Notes under the pieces: generated by a model
Seen by the model: the letters and a program-made list of their open reading frames with translations, nothing else
What the model was told of the DNA's origin: nothing
Database searches by the model: none
Shown: positions 28,001 to 37,395 of the stretch, piece by piece
How positions within the stretch are numbered: the stretch's first letter is position 1
Layout of the letters: every line of letters starts with the position of its first letter
Assembly: GCF_033708015.1 (NCBI RefSeq)
Contig: NZ_CP137920.1
Location: forward strand, 620,001 to 684,000
DNA from: Proteus vulgaris
GTDB lineage: Bacteria > Pseudomonadota > Gammaproteobacteria > Enterobacterales > Enterobacteriaceae
Direction of reading: 5' to 3'
Length of the DNA stretch: 64,000 nt
Made by a program: the position numbers and the translations under genes

Positions 28001-31000
28001 ATTTAAATTTTTTGTTTTCTGAGAACGTTTTTTTTACTGGCGATTCTATTGATAATATTATTATCGATAGTATAGATGCTAGTTATCAAGATGACATTAT
28101 TATATATTTTTATAATGGGGTAAAAAGCGAAGCTTTAACTATTTATTTAGATAATAATCCAGAAATAAGTAATTTTCTTGATTATTGTTTAAAAAATAAA
28201 ATCAGAATAACTTCGGTAGGGCATGAAGATAATACATCTTTTGAACATTCTTTTATTAAACAAAAGAATGATGTTGATTTATTGCAAAATATTATTATTG
28301 AAAATCAATTTTTTAATGAAAGAACTATTATTTTTGCAAAAAAAGAAAAATTATTAAGTTATCAATTGGGAGATTTTTTTATTGAAGGTATTGCTCAGCG
28401 ATTAAATATGCCGATCTATCAGATTATTGATAATAAAGTCTCTCTTTTAAAAGAGTATGTTATTGTTAAACCTATTATTGAGAGGGAGTATATCGATAAA
28501 CCGTTACTTGCGAGTACGATGGCAATTGATAAAGTAGACTACAATGATGATTTCGTTCTTTCACATAAAGAAAAAATAATTTTAGAAAATAATCGAATTG
28601 CAAAAGAAATCTATCAAATAGTTTCTTACCGATATCCTGATTATCGAGATAATGAAGCGTTTAAATTAGGTTATAACGAGAATATTAAAAAAGTTATTTC
28701 TGATTTTTCAGAGCAAATAACATTATCTGATATTTTAGATTATATAAAATTAAATCGCCATGATCTTAATATCCATCAAATTGGTTCTATTATTAACAAA
28801 GTAGATGCTATTAACATTGAATATTATAAAAAAGAATTAAATCGTATCAGTAATGAAGTTATCAATAATGATATTTCAATAAAAAAAGCATGTTTTAAAT
28901 ACCTCGATGAGTTATCAGTTTTTTTTAATACGATAGATAAAAAGCAATTAGAAAATAAACTGACGCAAGTAATATATGATCCCTTGATGAGCAATAAATT
29001 CAATCAATTTTTAGTAGGTGAAATATCATTTGAAGAATGGCAGTCATTAGATTTATTAACAAAAGGATATAGTACATTAATTGAAAAGACAAATAAAGCC
29101 ATTAGTCTTATTCATGCAATTTATGACAATCCGTCATTGATAAAAAACCTGAGCTTATTTTCAGAGAATTTACTGAATTCATTTTTTGATAAAAATAAAA
29201 AAGGTATCTTATATCGCGTGTTGTTAGACAATATTTCAAGTTTCAAAAACTATAATAAAATAATAAACTCATTTAAAAATATTATTGCGATGATCTATCA
29301 TAAGAAGATATCTGACTCTTTATCCCCCTCTATGGCTTTAGAGAAAGTCATCGATTTAAATTTGTTAGATATTTTTAAAATAAATAAAAAACCATTATTT
29401 AATAAAGAAAATGTAACAATAAATAATCTTTCTATTGATAAACAATTATTAGTTAATGTGGGCGCGAAAATTAATGGAAAAAGTATCGACTCCGTTGATC
29501 TTAATATAATAAATAGATGGGAGTCGAGACTTACCTTTGATCCTTATCACCTTAATGATTACTTTTTCTCTCTTTCTGGTGATGAAAAAGATAAAACCCT
29601 TATTTCTTTATTTCGTTACTTATTAAATAATAAAAAAGATAAAATTAAATGTTTACTTTCTAGTGACACAAATAGAATTGATTATTTAGCTGCCTCAGAA
29701 AGATTGGTTAAATTGAATGAATTAGGTCATAAAGAGTATCAAGCTCAGGATTGGGATAATTTAAGAAAGGTATCATTAAGTATTCCTAGACATATGAAAA
29801 TAATTAGTAAAATTGGTTATGCTAATATTAGCTATGGTATGTGGCAGTCAATTAACTCCACATTTATGCTTGCTGAACAATTAAATAATCCGTTATTAAC
29901 CCCTAAAGAACGAAAAGATATCATTAACAATCTAACCATAATGTGGTCTGAAATGACCTACAATGGTCTCTCTGAAGTCATTGAAATTACGTTAGCGAAA
30001 GGATTACTAAAATATCGTCATAATCCATTGGAATATGTTAATAAAATAAGTACGAGAGTAGGGATCGGGCTTAATGTTCTTTCTATCGGATTTGATATTT
30101 ATAATGCTTACGATAATTTTAGTCGGATCTCAGGTGAAAGTAATGAAAAACGATGTATTGATTATATTGTGAATGGCTCTCTTGCCGTAGTTTCAGGGCT
30201 TGTCACTCTAGGCATTTCGATAGCGATGATTGCAGGCTCAACGATTGCAGGTCCTATTGGCATTGTTGCTGGTGCAGTTATTGCGCTTGCTACGTCGATA
30301 TATAATGCGGCAAGACTGATTGAAGAAGCAAAAGTAAAGGTACAATTTACTTCATTAGAGGAGTTAGGTAATGGTTTTTATGCTTTTTTAATGGGGGAGC
30401 TCTTACCCAATAAAAAAAATGAAATAGTCTATTTAGAAACAGAAATACAATTAGAAGAGATGATGGATAAAAATGCAGTTGATTATCTTGAGAAAATAAA
30501 AAATAACAATCATCAAAGCCGTTATTTTTATACAAATGAAAAACAAGTCTATCAAGAATATTATTATTATAAGGTTGTACCTAATCTAATGGGAAAACCA
30601 TTAGATTCAATTTTGAATCCTTTAGGTGAGTATGTTTCTCAGAGAGTGTCATTAAATATGAGTCAAGAGGAAGCAGAAAAAATTGCTGCACTTTCTTATC
30701 ATTTACGTGCGGAAAAAACAGAATATAAATACTTTTTTCCTAAAGAAGCCATCGCTACAAATGAAACACTTATTTTTGATTTTGATTTTTTTGTCAATGA
30801 ATTAAAACGTTATACTCTAGATATTATTTCTGATGATAATTCACCTTTTTTTGATGATATTGTTGATGGTGATTTTATTAGAAAAATAAAAACAACGAAA
30901 GAAAATAGTATGTTACTATTTGATGAAAATAAATTAATAGAGGATTTAATAAAATCAAATCAGAGTAAAAAGTATTATTCATCGGGTTGGGGTGAAAATG

Positions 31001-33234
31001 AATGCTTTTATTTCAATACTCACAATGGTAATGATATTATTTCTGCACCTTCAAATACTAAAAATACCTTTGATATCTATAATGGAACGAAGAGACTAAG
31101 CGGAGGGAGTAAAGAAGATATATTTAATTTATTTACCTCGGCGTCTCCGATTTATGCAAGTCGTTTTTATGGTAGAGGAGGAAGTGATACACTTCGTATT
31201 ATAAAAACAACCAATAAATATCAAGGGTATGAAGTTAATTTATTCGATAATTACGTTAAATTCAAACACGCAGAAGAACAAACAAATAGTCAAAATTTTC
31301 ATTCGAAATTATTTCTCTATCAAGAAAATGGTCATCTTTATTCAAAGCAATTTGTTGATTCCATGCCTAATATTGTACTGCAAGATCAGCAAGTGATAGC
31401 TTATTTAGACAGTATTGAAAATGTTATTGCGAGTGAGATTGGTGATGATATTATTTATGGTAATCAAGAAGATAATTATTTAGATGGTGCTGGGGGAGCT
31501 GATTTATTATATGGATTAGGCGGAAATGATACTCTAGTTTTACAAGAGGGTTATGCAGAAGGTGGAGAAGGAAATGATAATTATATTATTTTAAGATCTT
31601 CTTTAGAAAAAAATCATCATGTCCATTATGAAACAATTATAAATGAAGTGAACGATACAGAAATAAGTATGATACGGCTAAATTATCATTTTGATGAAAT
31701 TAAATCTATTCGTCGAGATGGAAAAAATATTATTTTCGATATTTACGTAAATGATGGAAACGAAAATAATAAATTAATTTATCACTCTGTCACATTAAAA
31801 AATGTTTATCATGCCAATGAGACATTAGCACATAGATATACTTTAACCACACTAGATGGTTTTCTCTTCACTTTAAATGAAAATAAAACTATTGAAGATA
31901 ATGCATTATACAAATTGAGTTATTTAGATAAATACAATCAAAATAAAGAGATTGTTCAAGCACTTTTTATCAACGATAATAATCATTCATTATCTATTTC
32001 ATATTCTGATTATAATAAAGTTATAACGTTATTACCTCAGTTAAAATACAGTGGTTTTTCTTTTGGTGAAAAACTACGATTTGGTATTCATGGTAATGAA
32101 AGCGACAATCATTACTTTGGTATTACGGCTCATTCATTTATTAAATTAAGCGCTGGTCATGATAGTTATCAAATTAAAACTTATTTAGCAAATAATAAAT
32201 ACGATGAAATTAAAATTTCGCTTTCTAATAATATAAATGGAATATTATCAAACAGTATAAGTGATTTCTTTCTATCTGATATTAGTGGTTTTGATTTAAT
32301 ATTTAGTAATAATGTTTTATCACATCGTTATCATCCTGATAGTCACTTAAAGCTGGCTTTTGAGCCATCCCATATTGACGCTATTTGGGGAGCAGGGATG
32401 AAGCTTCGTTTTATTGATAAAGATAATATGGTTTTCACTCTTCCTACCAAAGAGAGCCAGCAACGTTTGCTCGTTCCTATTACAGATTTAAATTTAGCGA
32501 TAACAGCAGAAGACGATGTACTTATGATCCCTGAGTCTTTGATTTTAAATAAAGAGACGTTATCTGAATATTCTCTTTCTCACGCTTACTCGCCGTTTTA
32601 TTTGCTTGCCTCGCAAGAAAAACTGAATCAAGCGGTTGAGTTATTATCAATTATTGAACCAATGGAAGGGAATGATATTGTTGTTAATCGTAATAAAAAT
32701 AGCTCGGTGATTGATGGTGGAAAAGGGGATGATCATATTGTCGTTAATCACGGACATCATATTTTAATTGCAGGAGCGGGAAATGATAGCCTCAATGCAG
32801 GAAGTGGAAATGACTTATTAATATCTGAATTTGGCGATGACTATTTAAATGGTGGTACGGGCAATAATGTTTATATTGTGAAAAAGCGTTATGGTGAAGT
32901 GACTATTTATGATGAAGGAAATAGTAGTCACCTTTTTATTTCAGGATTATCAAAACACGATAAGATTATTGCTTCTCAAGTCGGCGAGGATATGCAGTAT
33001 AAAACGCAGGATAATCAATTTGTTTTAACTGTAAAGACACAACATAATGAAGCAGATAAAACCGTTTCTATTATTGAGAAACAAAGTGAGCTTTCAGCGC
33101 AATCGCTAGCTGCGATTATTCAAGAAATGGCACAGTTTAATGAGCAACAATTAATGATAATGCAAGGTAGTGAGCTTGCTCCATCACTAGTATGGTCGCC
33201 ATTATCAGTGGTAGTAAAGCATTGGGAATTTTAA
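25063..33234 (+). CDS. Giant RTX-type putative toxin with C58-like protease and pore-forming-like segments
   Basis: The 2723-residue protein has no N-terminal signal. Visible parts in order: an unrecognised lysine/asparagine-rich N-terminus; a papain-like C58 pattern with LAGLCYGLSLNYL (Cys344), FKDHAIAIAY (His486) and FTLFDSN (Asp506); about 1000 residues not recognised; a predicted helical region with a long hydrophobic stretch near 1707-1750 (LAVVSGLVTLGISIAMIAG, then IVAGAVIALATS) like the pore-forming part of TcdA/Mcf-type toxins; RTX-like cassettes near 2127-2165 (GDDIIYG, GGADLLYGLGGNDTL) and 2536-2610 (GGKGDDHI, GAGNDSLNAGSGNDLL); and a C-terminus fitting a type I secretion signal. 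Calcium-dependent folding after TolC-type export is the family expectation. No hlyBD/tolC-like gene adjoins it. Strong AAT/AAA bias and position between thrC and yaaA indicate acquired DNA. Toxin activity is inference. Confidence 0.75.
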   Translation: MNGLKEIMFKDTINSIVLKIENHIKENKSELFFKVKSVKRILTENYISILISKNEYAANEFLKKIDNNFLLYHKNEFTKSIDFLRKEINSSIETLFFNSAKLASREPSKIQKERLKLLIKNNLSGDYYLKFADNNAFIQIDSENNKFIFIDFNGYAVFFYNKSDLINKIYDVINDKSNENLLYYHFYNRKEYGRYFNNTENWKVNNRDILREIVNDIKNKKQININEDISIELNESYSYKNIFIIRNKIENTEKVLHIYVDDIEEAFTVAKAKYDQITESGEHLLYKLGTGWFITKIKHKVIKDFSQYTVLLKPLESVMSRVNLIASTETNYDFTRIHPLAGLCYGLSLNYLLEVRNSGLEGGNKYLFWLKENSSSYKNKKELVIDELETILLKNIHEYQILNFIKEVKNIIFAQHFQMERLREKVQYFVFDKVKATEYSEILNKKGLMKSNIIYLDFNKEEISYHIDRIVQGYDDYYAIVAFKDHAIAIAYKKYSENNYKFTLFDSNSELLEVSELSFIKEVLENKMKLYGAHKIEGNEYIIFDEYKKSNSTNYKSILNSNDTYVDKEIAEHIKKFGFFLPFKENITGRIVHYSEQRDLILELKKENVLIEIVVKNTYFDEGIYLVKHYINDILENNQASKIILNKNDDSGIDIVVAELNKFQAIQKKNGYIEFNDIYYRDLIEINSYLVKGSKSKELKEIVYLIDSLTGNIYFDKLIASFSLLSKINLFNNNNKNISLVEILNKVKSKLENKLFYDKLNYGKEKLIQLAEKNSLVAAKFYQLMVNEINDGTHGVSNFIYNQIIESPYLSVDKKRSVGVAGYDYTIEIHNSYQYVNEIVEGINIPELKNTILIKDKNQLHLKENYKKLSEYRSDNYVSKLLNLIETEIDINKGNKSGYYSELYVELFRNNQFTNRMIMHEISQLESYYNTNYREINYTYHPDNFYLNQNEPSAIFESSFNQYKNEIDCSYLLFESSKENLNFLFSENVFFTGDSIDNIIIDSIDASYQDDIIIYFYNGVKSEALTIYLDNNPEISNFLDYCLKNKIRITSVGHEDNTSFEHSFIKQKNDVDLLQNIIIENQFFNERTIIFAKKEKLLSYQLGDFFIEGIAQRLNMPIYQIIDNKVSLLKEYVIVKPIIEREYIDKPLLASTMAIDKVDYNDDFVLSHKEKIILENNRIAKEIYQIVSYRYPDYRDNEAFKLGYNENIKKVISDFSEQITLSDILDYIKLNRHDLNIHQIGSIINKVDAINIEYYKKELNRISNEVINNDISIKKACFKYLDELSVFFNTIDKKQLENKLTQVIYDPLMSNKFNQFLVGEISFEEWQSLDLLTKGYSTLIEKTNKAISLIHAIYDNPSLIKNLSLFSENLLNSFFDKNKKGILYRVLLDNISSFKNYNKIINSFKNIIAMIYHKKISDSLSPSMALEKVIDLNLLDIFKINKKPLFNKENVTINNLSIDKQLLVNVGAKINGKSIDSVDLNIINRWESRLTFDPYHLNDYFFSLSGDEKDKTLISLFRYLLNNKKDKIKCLLSSDTNRIDYLAASERLVKLNELGHKEYQAQDWDNLRKVSLSIPRHMKIISKIGYANISYGMWQSINSTFMLAEQLNNPLLTPKERKDIINNLTIMWSEMTYNGLSEVIEITLAKGLLKYRHNPLEYVNKISTRVGIGLNVLSIGFDIYNAYDNFSRISGESNEKRCIDYIVNGSLAVVSGLVTLGISIAMIAGSTIAGPIGIVAGAVIALATSIYNAARLIEEAKVKVQFTSLEELGNGFYAFLMGELLPNKKNEIVYLETEIQLEEMMDKNAVDYLEKIKNNNHQSRYFYTNEKQVYQEYYYYKVVPNLMGKPLDSILNPLGEYVSQRVSLNMSQEEAEKIAALSYHLRAEKTEYKYFFPKEAIATNETLIFDFDFFVNELKRYTLDIISDDNSPFFDDIVDGDFIRKIKTTKENSMLLFDENKLIEDLIKSNQSKKYYSSGWGENECFYFNTHNGNDIISAPSNTKNTFDIYNGTKRLSGGSKEDIFNLFTSASPIYASRFYGRGGSDTLRIIKTTNKYQGYEVNLFDNYVKFKHAEEQTNSQNFHSKLFLYQENGHLYSKQFVDSMPNIVLQDQQVIAYLDSIENVIASEIGDDIIYGNQEDNYLDGAGGADLLYGLGGNDTLVLQEGYAEGGEGNDNYIILRSSLEKNHHVHYETIINEVNDTEISMIRLNYHFDEIKSIRRDGKNIIFDIYVNDGNENNKLIYHSVTLKNVYHANETLAHRYTLTTLDGFLFTLNENKTIEDNALYKLSYLDKYNQNKEIVQALFINDNNHSLSISYSDYNKVITLLPQLKYSGFSFGEKLRFGIHGNESDNHYFGITAHSFIKLSAGHDSYQIKTYLANNKYDEIKISLSNNINGILSNSISDFFLSDISGFDLIFSNNVLSHRYHPDSHLKLAFEPSHIDAIWGAGMKLRFIDKDNMVFTLPTKESQQRLLVPITDLNLAITAEDDVLMIPESLILNKETLSEYSLSHAYSPFYLLASQEKLNQAVELLSIIEPMEGNDIVVNRNKNSSVIDGGKGDDHIVVNHGHHILIAGAGNDSLNAGSGNDLLISEFGDDYLNGGTGNNVYIVKKRYGEVTIYDEGNSSHLFISGLSKHDKIIASQVGEDMQYKTQDNQFVLTVKTQHNEADKTVSIIEKQSELSAQSLAAIIQEMAQFNEQQLMIMQGSELAPSLVWSPLSVVVKHWEF

Positions 33235-33240
33235 GATTAA

Positions 33241-33268
33241 AAAATAGCCCTTTGCTAAGGGCTATTTT
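33241..33268. terminator. Bidirectional intrinsic terminator
   Basis: AAAATAGCCCTT, loop TGCT, AAGGGCTATTTT: a perfect 12-bp stem. It lies between the convergent giant gene and yaaA. Confidence 0.85.
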
Positions 33269-33296
33269 ATCATTGAGCGTTCAATTTAAACGATAT

Positions 33297-34079
33297 TTAT
33301 TTGGCCATAGATTCAGCACGTTTGAATACTAAGGTATTACCTTCTGACTCTGCCGAATTAAATTGATAACCTTCAAGATCAAACTCTTTCAGTTGTGCTT
33401 TATTGGTCAGTTTTTCTTGAATAACAAAGCGGCTCATTAATCCACGGGCTTTTTTAGCGTAGAAACTGATCACTTTATATTTTCCATTTTTTTCATCAAG
33501 AAAAATAGGCTTAACAATTTCAGCATTGAGTTTTTTCGGATTAACTGATTTAAAATATTCATCAGATGCTAAATTAATTAAAATATTATCGCCTTGTTCC
33601 TCAAGTGCTTTGTTTAACGCTTCTGTAATGGTATTTCCCCAAAATTGGTATAAATCGCTTCCTTTGTTAGTTTTTAGCTTTATTCCCATTTCAAGACGAT
33701 ACGGTTGCATTAAATCAAGTGGGCGAAGTACACCATATAAGCCAGAAAGCATACGTAAATGTTGTTGTGCAAATTGAAAATCATCTTCAGAAAAACCTTC
33801 AGCTTGCATTCCAGTATAAACATCACCTTTAAATGCCAAAATAGCTTGGCGTGCATTTTCTGGTGTGAAATTAGGTTGCCATTCACCAAAACGAGCGGCA
33901 TTTAATCCCGCGAGCTTATCACTTATTTTCATTAAGCTTGCAATATCGCTCGATGATAATTTCCGACATTCTTCGATAAGTTGTTGGGAATATTTGAGCA
34001 ATTCAGGTTGAGTGAAGTGCGTTGTTGCTAAAGGCGATTCGAAATCCAGTGTTTTAGCTGGTGAAATGGTGATTAGCAT
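33297..34079 (-). CDS. yaaA: Peroxide stress protein YaaA
   Basis: The 260-residue DUF328/UPF0246 protein has the family start [17 protein letters not shown]. Other marks are [59 protein letters not shown] and [12 protein letters not shown]. In E. coli YaaA lowers free intracellular iron during hydrogen peroxide stress and belongs to the OxyR regulon. Start ATG 34079 is preceded by GAGGGA. In E. coli yaaA also follows thrC (with yaaX between), so the giant gene is an insertion at this spot. Confidence 0.93.
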   Translation of the reverse strand: MLITISPAKTLDFESPLATTHFTQPELLKYSQQLIEECRKLSSSDIASLMKISDKLAGLNAARFGEWQPNFTPENARQAILAFKGDVYTGMQAEGFSEDDFQFAQQHLRMLSGLYGVLRPLDLMQPYRLEMGIKLKTNKGSDLYQFWGNTITEALNKALEEQGDNILINLASDEYFKSVNPKKLNAEIVKPIFLDEKNGKYKVISFYAKKARGLMSRFVIQEKLTNKAQLKEFDLEGYQFNSAESEGNTLVFKRAESMAK

Positions 34080-34383
34080 AATTCCCTCGATACGTTATTT
34101 TAATATTGACCAAATATAACAAATTCTTTTGATTAAAGACTAAATTATAGTAATAGGAAAAAACAATTGTTTCTCTTATTTGTTGTAAAATTAGACGATT
34201 TAAACGATTCAGCTTGCGACTTTCTTCTGTTTTTTTCCGCTTTTGTTTTGCGAAAACGTTTGGCATTTAAATAATTGCTTTGTATGAATCTAAGCGTCTT
34301 GTAGTGTGAGCAGTCCATGTTATTATCAATAGATATCCGCAGGTGACTGCAAACAGATTTACCTAGTAGATGAGATAAACAAA
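34080..34383. other. yaaA-talB divergent intergenic region
   Basis: A 304-bp AT-rich region contains the promoters of the two divergent genes. Short reverse-strand frames overlap it but lack ribosome sites and family features. No operator was recognised, and E. coli yaaJ, which lies here, is absent. Confidence 0.5.
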
Positions 34384-35337
34384 ATGACCAACAAATTGAC
34401 TTCTTTGCGTAAGCTGACAACGGTTGTTGCTGACACTGGTGACATCGCAGCAATGAAACTGTATCAGCCACAAGACGCAACTACCAACCCATCTTTAATT
34501 TTAAATGCAGCTCAAATTCCTGAATATCGTAAATTAATTGATGAAGCGATTGAATGGGCTCGTTCACAAAGCGATTCACGTGAACAACAAATCGTTGATG
34601 CTTGCGACAAATTGGCAGTAAATATCGGTTTAGAAATTTTAAAGCTGATCCCTGGCCGTATTTCAACGGAAGTTGACGCACGTCTTTCTTACGATACACA
34701 AGCATGTATCGAAAAAGCACGTCATTTAATCAAACTTTATAATGATGCGGGTATCAGTAACGACCGTATTCTTATCAAATTAGCATCTACTTGGCAGGGT
34801 ATCCGTGCCGCAGAGCAATTAGAAAAAGAAGGTATCAACTGTAACCTGACTTTACTGTTCTCTTTTGCTCAAGCGCGTGCATGTGCTGAAGCAGGTGTTT
34901 ACCTGATTTCTCCATTTGTTGGTCGTATCATGGATTGGTATAAAGCGAATACAGATAAAAAAGAGTTTGCTCCAGCTGAAGATCCAGGTGTGATTTCTGT
35001 TACTGAAATCTATAACTATTACAAACAACACGGCTATAACACTGTTGTTATGGGTGCAAGTTTCCGTAATATCGGTGAGATTTTAGAATTAGCGGGTTGT
35101 GACCGTTTAACAATTGCTCCAGCACTGTTAAAAGAATTATCAGAAGCTGAAGGTGAAGTTGAACATAAATTATCCTACAAAGGCGAAGTGAAAGCACGTC
35201 CAGACGCTATCACTGAAGCTCAATTCTATTGGGAGCATAATGCTGACCCAATGGCTGTAGATAAATTATCTGACGGTATTCGTAAATTTGCTGTTGATCA
35301 GGAAAAATTAGAGAAAATGATTGCGGATTTATTATAA
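34384..35337 (+). CDS. talB: Transaldolase B
   Basis: The 317-residue TIM-barrel enzyme starts [21 protein letters not shown]. The Schiff-base lysine is Lys132 in [33 protein letters not shown] and [18 protein letters not shown] are the other family signatures, and [11 protein letters not shown] lies near the phosphate site. It transfers dihydroxyacetone between sugar phosphates in the non-oxidative pentose phosphate pathway. Length (317) and sequence agree with E. coli TalB. It is transcribed alone, with a terminator after it. Confidence 0.96.
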   Translation: MTNKLTSLRKLTTVVADTGDIAAMKLYQPQDATTNPSLILNAAQIPEYRKLIDEAIEWARSQSDSREQQIVDACDKLAVNIGLEILKLIPGRISTEVDARLSYDTQACIEKARHLIKLYNDAGISNDRILIKLASTWQGIRAAEQLEKEGINCNLTLLFSFAQARACAEAGVYLISPFVGRIMDWYKANTDKKEFAPAEDPGVISVTEIYNYYKQHGYNTVVMGASFRNIGEILELAGCDRLTIAPALLKELSEAEGEVEHKLSYKGEVKARPDAITEAQFYWEHNADPMAVDKLSDGIRKFAVDQEKLEKMIADLL

Positions 35338-35365
35338 TTCGTCGTTAAATTCTTATAAAAATCTT

Positions 35366-35397
35366 AAATACCCATCTTATATAGATGGGTATTTTCA
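35366..35397 (+). terminator. Intrinsic terminator of talB
   Basis: AAATACCCATCT pairs with AGATGGGTATTT across a short loop and is followed by a T-rich stretch. Confidence 0.82.
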
Positions 35398-35520
35398 TTT
35401 TTTGCTACTCAAAATAACATTTAAGTTAATTTTAAGATTAAATTGATTGGAATATATTATTTATCCAGTAATAATTATAAAAATATATTATTAAAAAACT
35501 CTATTTATTATTGGTGAATT

Positions 35521-36504
35521 ATGAAAAAGATTGTCTTGGCAACGGTACTTGCATCGTTATTTTTTAGTGGCGCTGCAATGGCAGAAAGTAAAACGGCGTT
35601 CTCTTTACCTGCAATTGAAAAAAGTGCTGAAAGTGGAAATGCAGCATCTCAGTATCAATTGGGCGTAAAATATGAGAATGGCGAAGGTGTTGAGCAGGAT
35701 GGACAAAAAGCGCTGGAGTGGTATACCAAAGCTGCCGAACAAGGTCACGCTGAAGCACAGTTAAATTTAGCACTGATGTATGACATGAGTAATGATATTG
35801 ACCGTGATGCAGAAAAAGCAGTTTATTGGTATAACAAAGCCGCTGTCCAAGGTGTTTCTTTAGCTCAATATAATCTCGCTGTTTCTTATGATGATGGTGA
35901 TGGTGTAGAGCAAGACCATGAGAAAGCCGTGTATTGGTATACTAAAGCCGGTGAGCAAGGCGATAGCGATGCACAATATAACCTTGGTATCTCTTATGAT
36001 GAAGGTATCGGTGTAGCACAAGATCATGAAAAAGCGGTAGTTTGGTATACAAAAGCAGCAGAACAAGGTCACTCTGATGCACAATATAACCTTGCTGTTT
36101 CTTATGACGACGGTGAAGGGGTAGAGCGTAACGGCACTAAAGCCGTTTTCTGGTATACCAAAGCAGCAAACCAAGGAAATCGTGATGCGCAAAATAACTT
36201 AGGCGTAATGTACGATGAAGGCGACGGTGTTGCTAAAGATGCACGTAAAGCGGTTGAATGGTATAGAAAATCAGCGATGCAAGGTAATGGTTTGGCGCAA
36301 AATAACCTCGCTTTAAACTATTATTATGGCAAAGGCGTTAAACGCGATCTGAAAGAAGCTTATGCATGGTTCTCTGTGGCTGTTGAAAATGGTGATGGTG
36401 ACGAAGCGATGTTAAAACGTACTGCTCGCGCATTAAATGCAGCACAATTAGCGGAAGCGAAAAAATTAGCGGCTTCTTATATTACTAAGTATATTGATGA
36501 ATAA
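35521..36504 (+). CDS. Secreted Sel1-repeat protein
   Basis: The 327-residue protein has a clear signal peptide (MKKIVLATVLASLFFSGAAMA, cleaving before ESK). It is followed by seven tandem Sel1-like repeats of 36 residues from about residue 40, each of the pattern AQYNLAVSYDDGDGVEQD followed by KAVYWYTKAAEQG. A short helical tail follows. Sel1 repeats form TPR-like solenoids that bind proteins; in other bacteria they serve in host interaction, envelope assembly or signalling. No catalytic domain is present. The gene stands between talB and mog, where E. coli has none, and has its own terminator, so it is an accessory insertion. Repeats 3 to 5 are especially alike, which suggests recent internal duplication. 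Confidence 0.85.
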   Translation: MKKIVLATVLASLFFSGAAMAESKTAFSLPAIEKSAESGNAASQYQLGVKYENGEGVEQDGQKALEWYTKAAEQGHAEAQLNLALMYDMSNDIDRDAEKAVYWYNKAAVQGVSLAQYNLAVSYDDGDGVEQDHEKAVYWYTKAGEQGDSDAQYNLGISYDEGIGVAQDHEKAVVWYTKAAEQGHSDAQYNLAVSYDDGEGVERNGTKAVFWYTKAANQGNRDAQNNLGVMYDEGDGVAKDARKAVEWYRKSAMQGNGLAQNNLALNYYYGKGVKRDLKEAYAWFSVAVENGDGDEAMLKRTARALNAAQLAEAKKLAASYITKYIDE

Positions 36505-36532
36505 TATTAATTAATCTTATTTAAGATGAAAG

Positions 36533-36557
36533 AAAGGGGGCGTATGCTCCCTTTTTC
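36533..36557 (+). terminator. Intrinsic terminator of the Sel1-repeat gene
   Basis: AAAGGGGGC, loop GTAT, GCTCCCTTT with one G-T pair and a following T run. Confidence 0.78.
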
Positions 36558-36727
36558 GTTATGAGTTAACACGATATAAAAATAGATTGTGATCATTTCT
36601 TATTATCTATTCTCAACAATCAAATAGTAATTATCAGTAATATATTGAGATTCTTTTTAATTCTCTTGTGTTCTCATGGTAATATCTGCGCGCAAGTTAG
36701 ACGGTGATTGATTAATAGAGGTTCGAT

Positions 36728-37315
36728 ATGAATGACTTACGTATTGGTTTAGTTTCTGTTTCTGATCGTGCATCAAGTGGGGTGTATGAAGATAAAGGTT
36801 TACCCGCTTTAGAAGCTTGGCTAAAAACGGCATTAATAACGCCTTTTCATATCGAATCACGCTTAATTCCTGACGAACAACTTATGATTGAGCAAACACT
36901 GTGTGAGCTAGTTGATGAAGTCGGCTGTCATTTAGTGTTAACAACAGGGGGAACAGGCCCCGCTCGTCGAGACGTTACTCCTGATGCTACGTTGGCTATT
37001 GCAGATAGAGAAATGCCCGGTTTTGGCGAGCAGATGCGTCAAATTAGTCTGAAGTTTGTCCCCACCGCTATTTTATCTCGCCAAGTTGGTGTTATTCGTA
37101 ACCAAGCGCTAATTCTAAATCTACCTGGGCAGCCGAAAGCTATCGCAGAAACATTGGAAGGATTAAAGGATAACGACGGTAATGTGATTGTTAGTGGTAT
37201 TTTTGCTAGTGTACCGTACTGTATTCAACTGCTTGATGGCCCTTATATCGAAACTAATGAAGCGATTGTTGCTGCGTTTAGACCTAAATCAGCACGACGT
37301 TCCACTTCAGCATAA
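36728..37315 (+). CDS. mog: Molybdopterin adenylyltransferase Mog
   Basis: The 195-residue protein has RIGLVSVSDRASSGVYEDKG at the N-terminus, the MoCF signature LVLTTGGTGPARRDVTPDAT, then DREMPGFGEQMRQISL and LNLPGQPKAIAETL. It activates molybdopterin by adenylation so that molybdate can be inserted, the last general step of molybdenum cofactor synthesis. It resembles E. coli Mog (195 residues) throughout, ending in AAFRPKSARR. AGAGG stands about eight bases before ATG 36728. Confidence 0.95.
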   Translation: MNDLRIGLVSVSDRASSGVYEDKGLPALEAWLKTALITPFHIESRLIPDEQLMIEQTLCELVDEVGCHLVLTTGGTGPARRDVTPDATLAIADREMPGFGEQMRQISLKFVPTAILSRQVGVIRNQALILNLPGQPKAIAETLEGLKDNDGNVIVSGIFASVPYCIQLLDGPYIETNEAIVAAFRPKSARRSTSA

Positions 37316-37325
37316 ATGATGTAAG

Positions 37326-37395
37326 AGGTTATTTTTGTCGTCGCCTTTCTGTCGAGGAAATGTGGTGATTCAGTTTGAATATGCAAAAATAACCT
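37326..37395. repeat. 12-bp perfect inverted repeat downstream of mog
   Basis: AGGTTATTTTTG (37326-37337) and CAAAAATAACCT (37384-37395) are exact complements separated by 46 nt. The long loop and lack of a GC-rich stem argue against a standard terminator, but it is the only structure that could end mog transcription before the dnaK promoters. Confidence 0.5.

Noticed and set aside
31441..32860. RTX-coding repeats as a DNA tandem array or CRISPR
   Set aside because: The repetition is at the protein level (glycine/aspartate nonapeptides) and the DNA copies are neither identical nor regularly spaced.
34054..34480. Overlapping reverse frames across the yaaA-talB gap
   Set aside because: They read through the talB start region or yaaA promoter, lack ribosome sites and resemble no protein.
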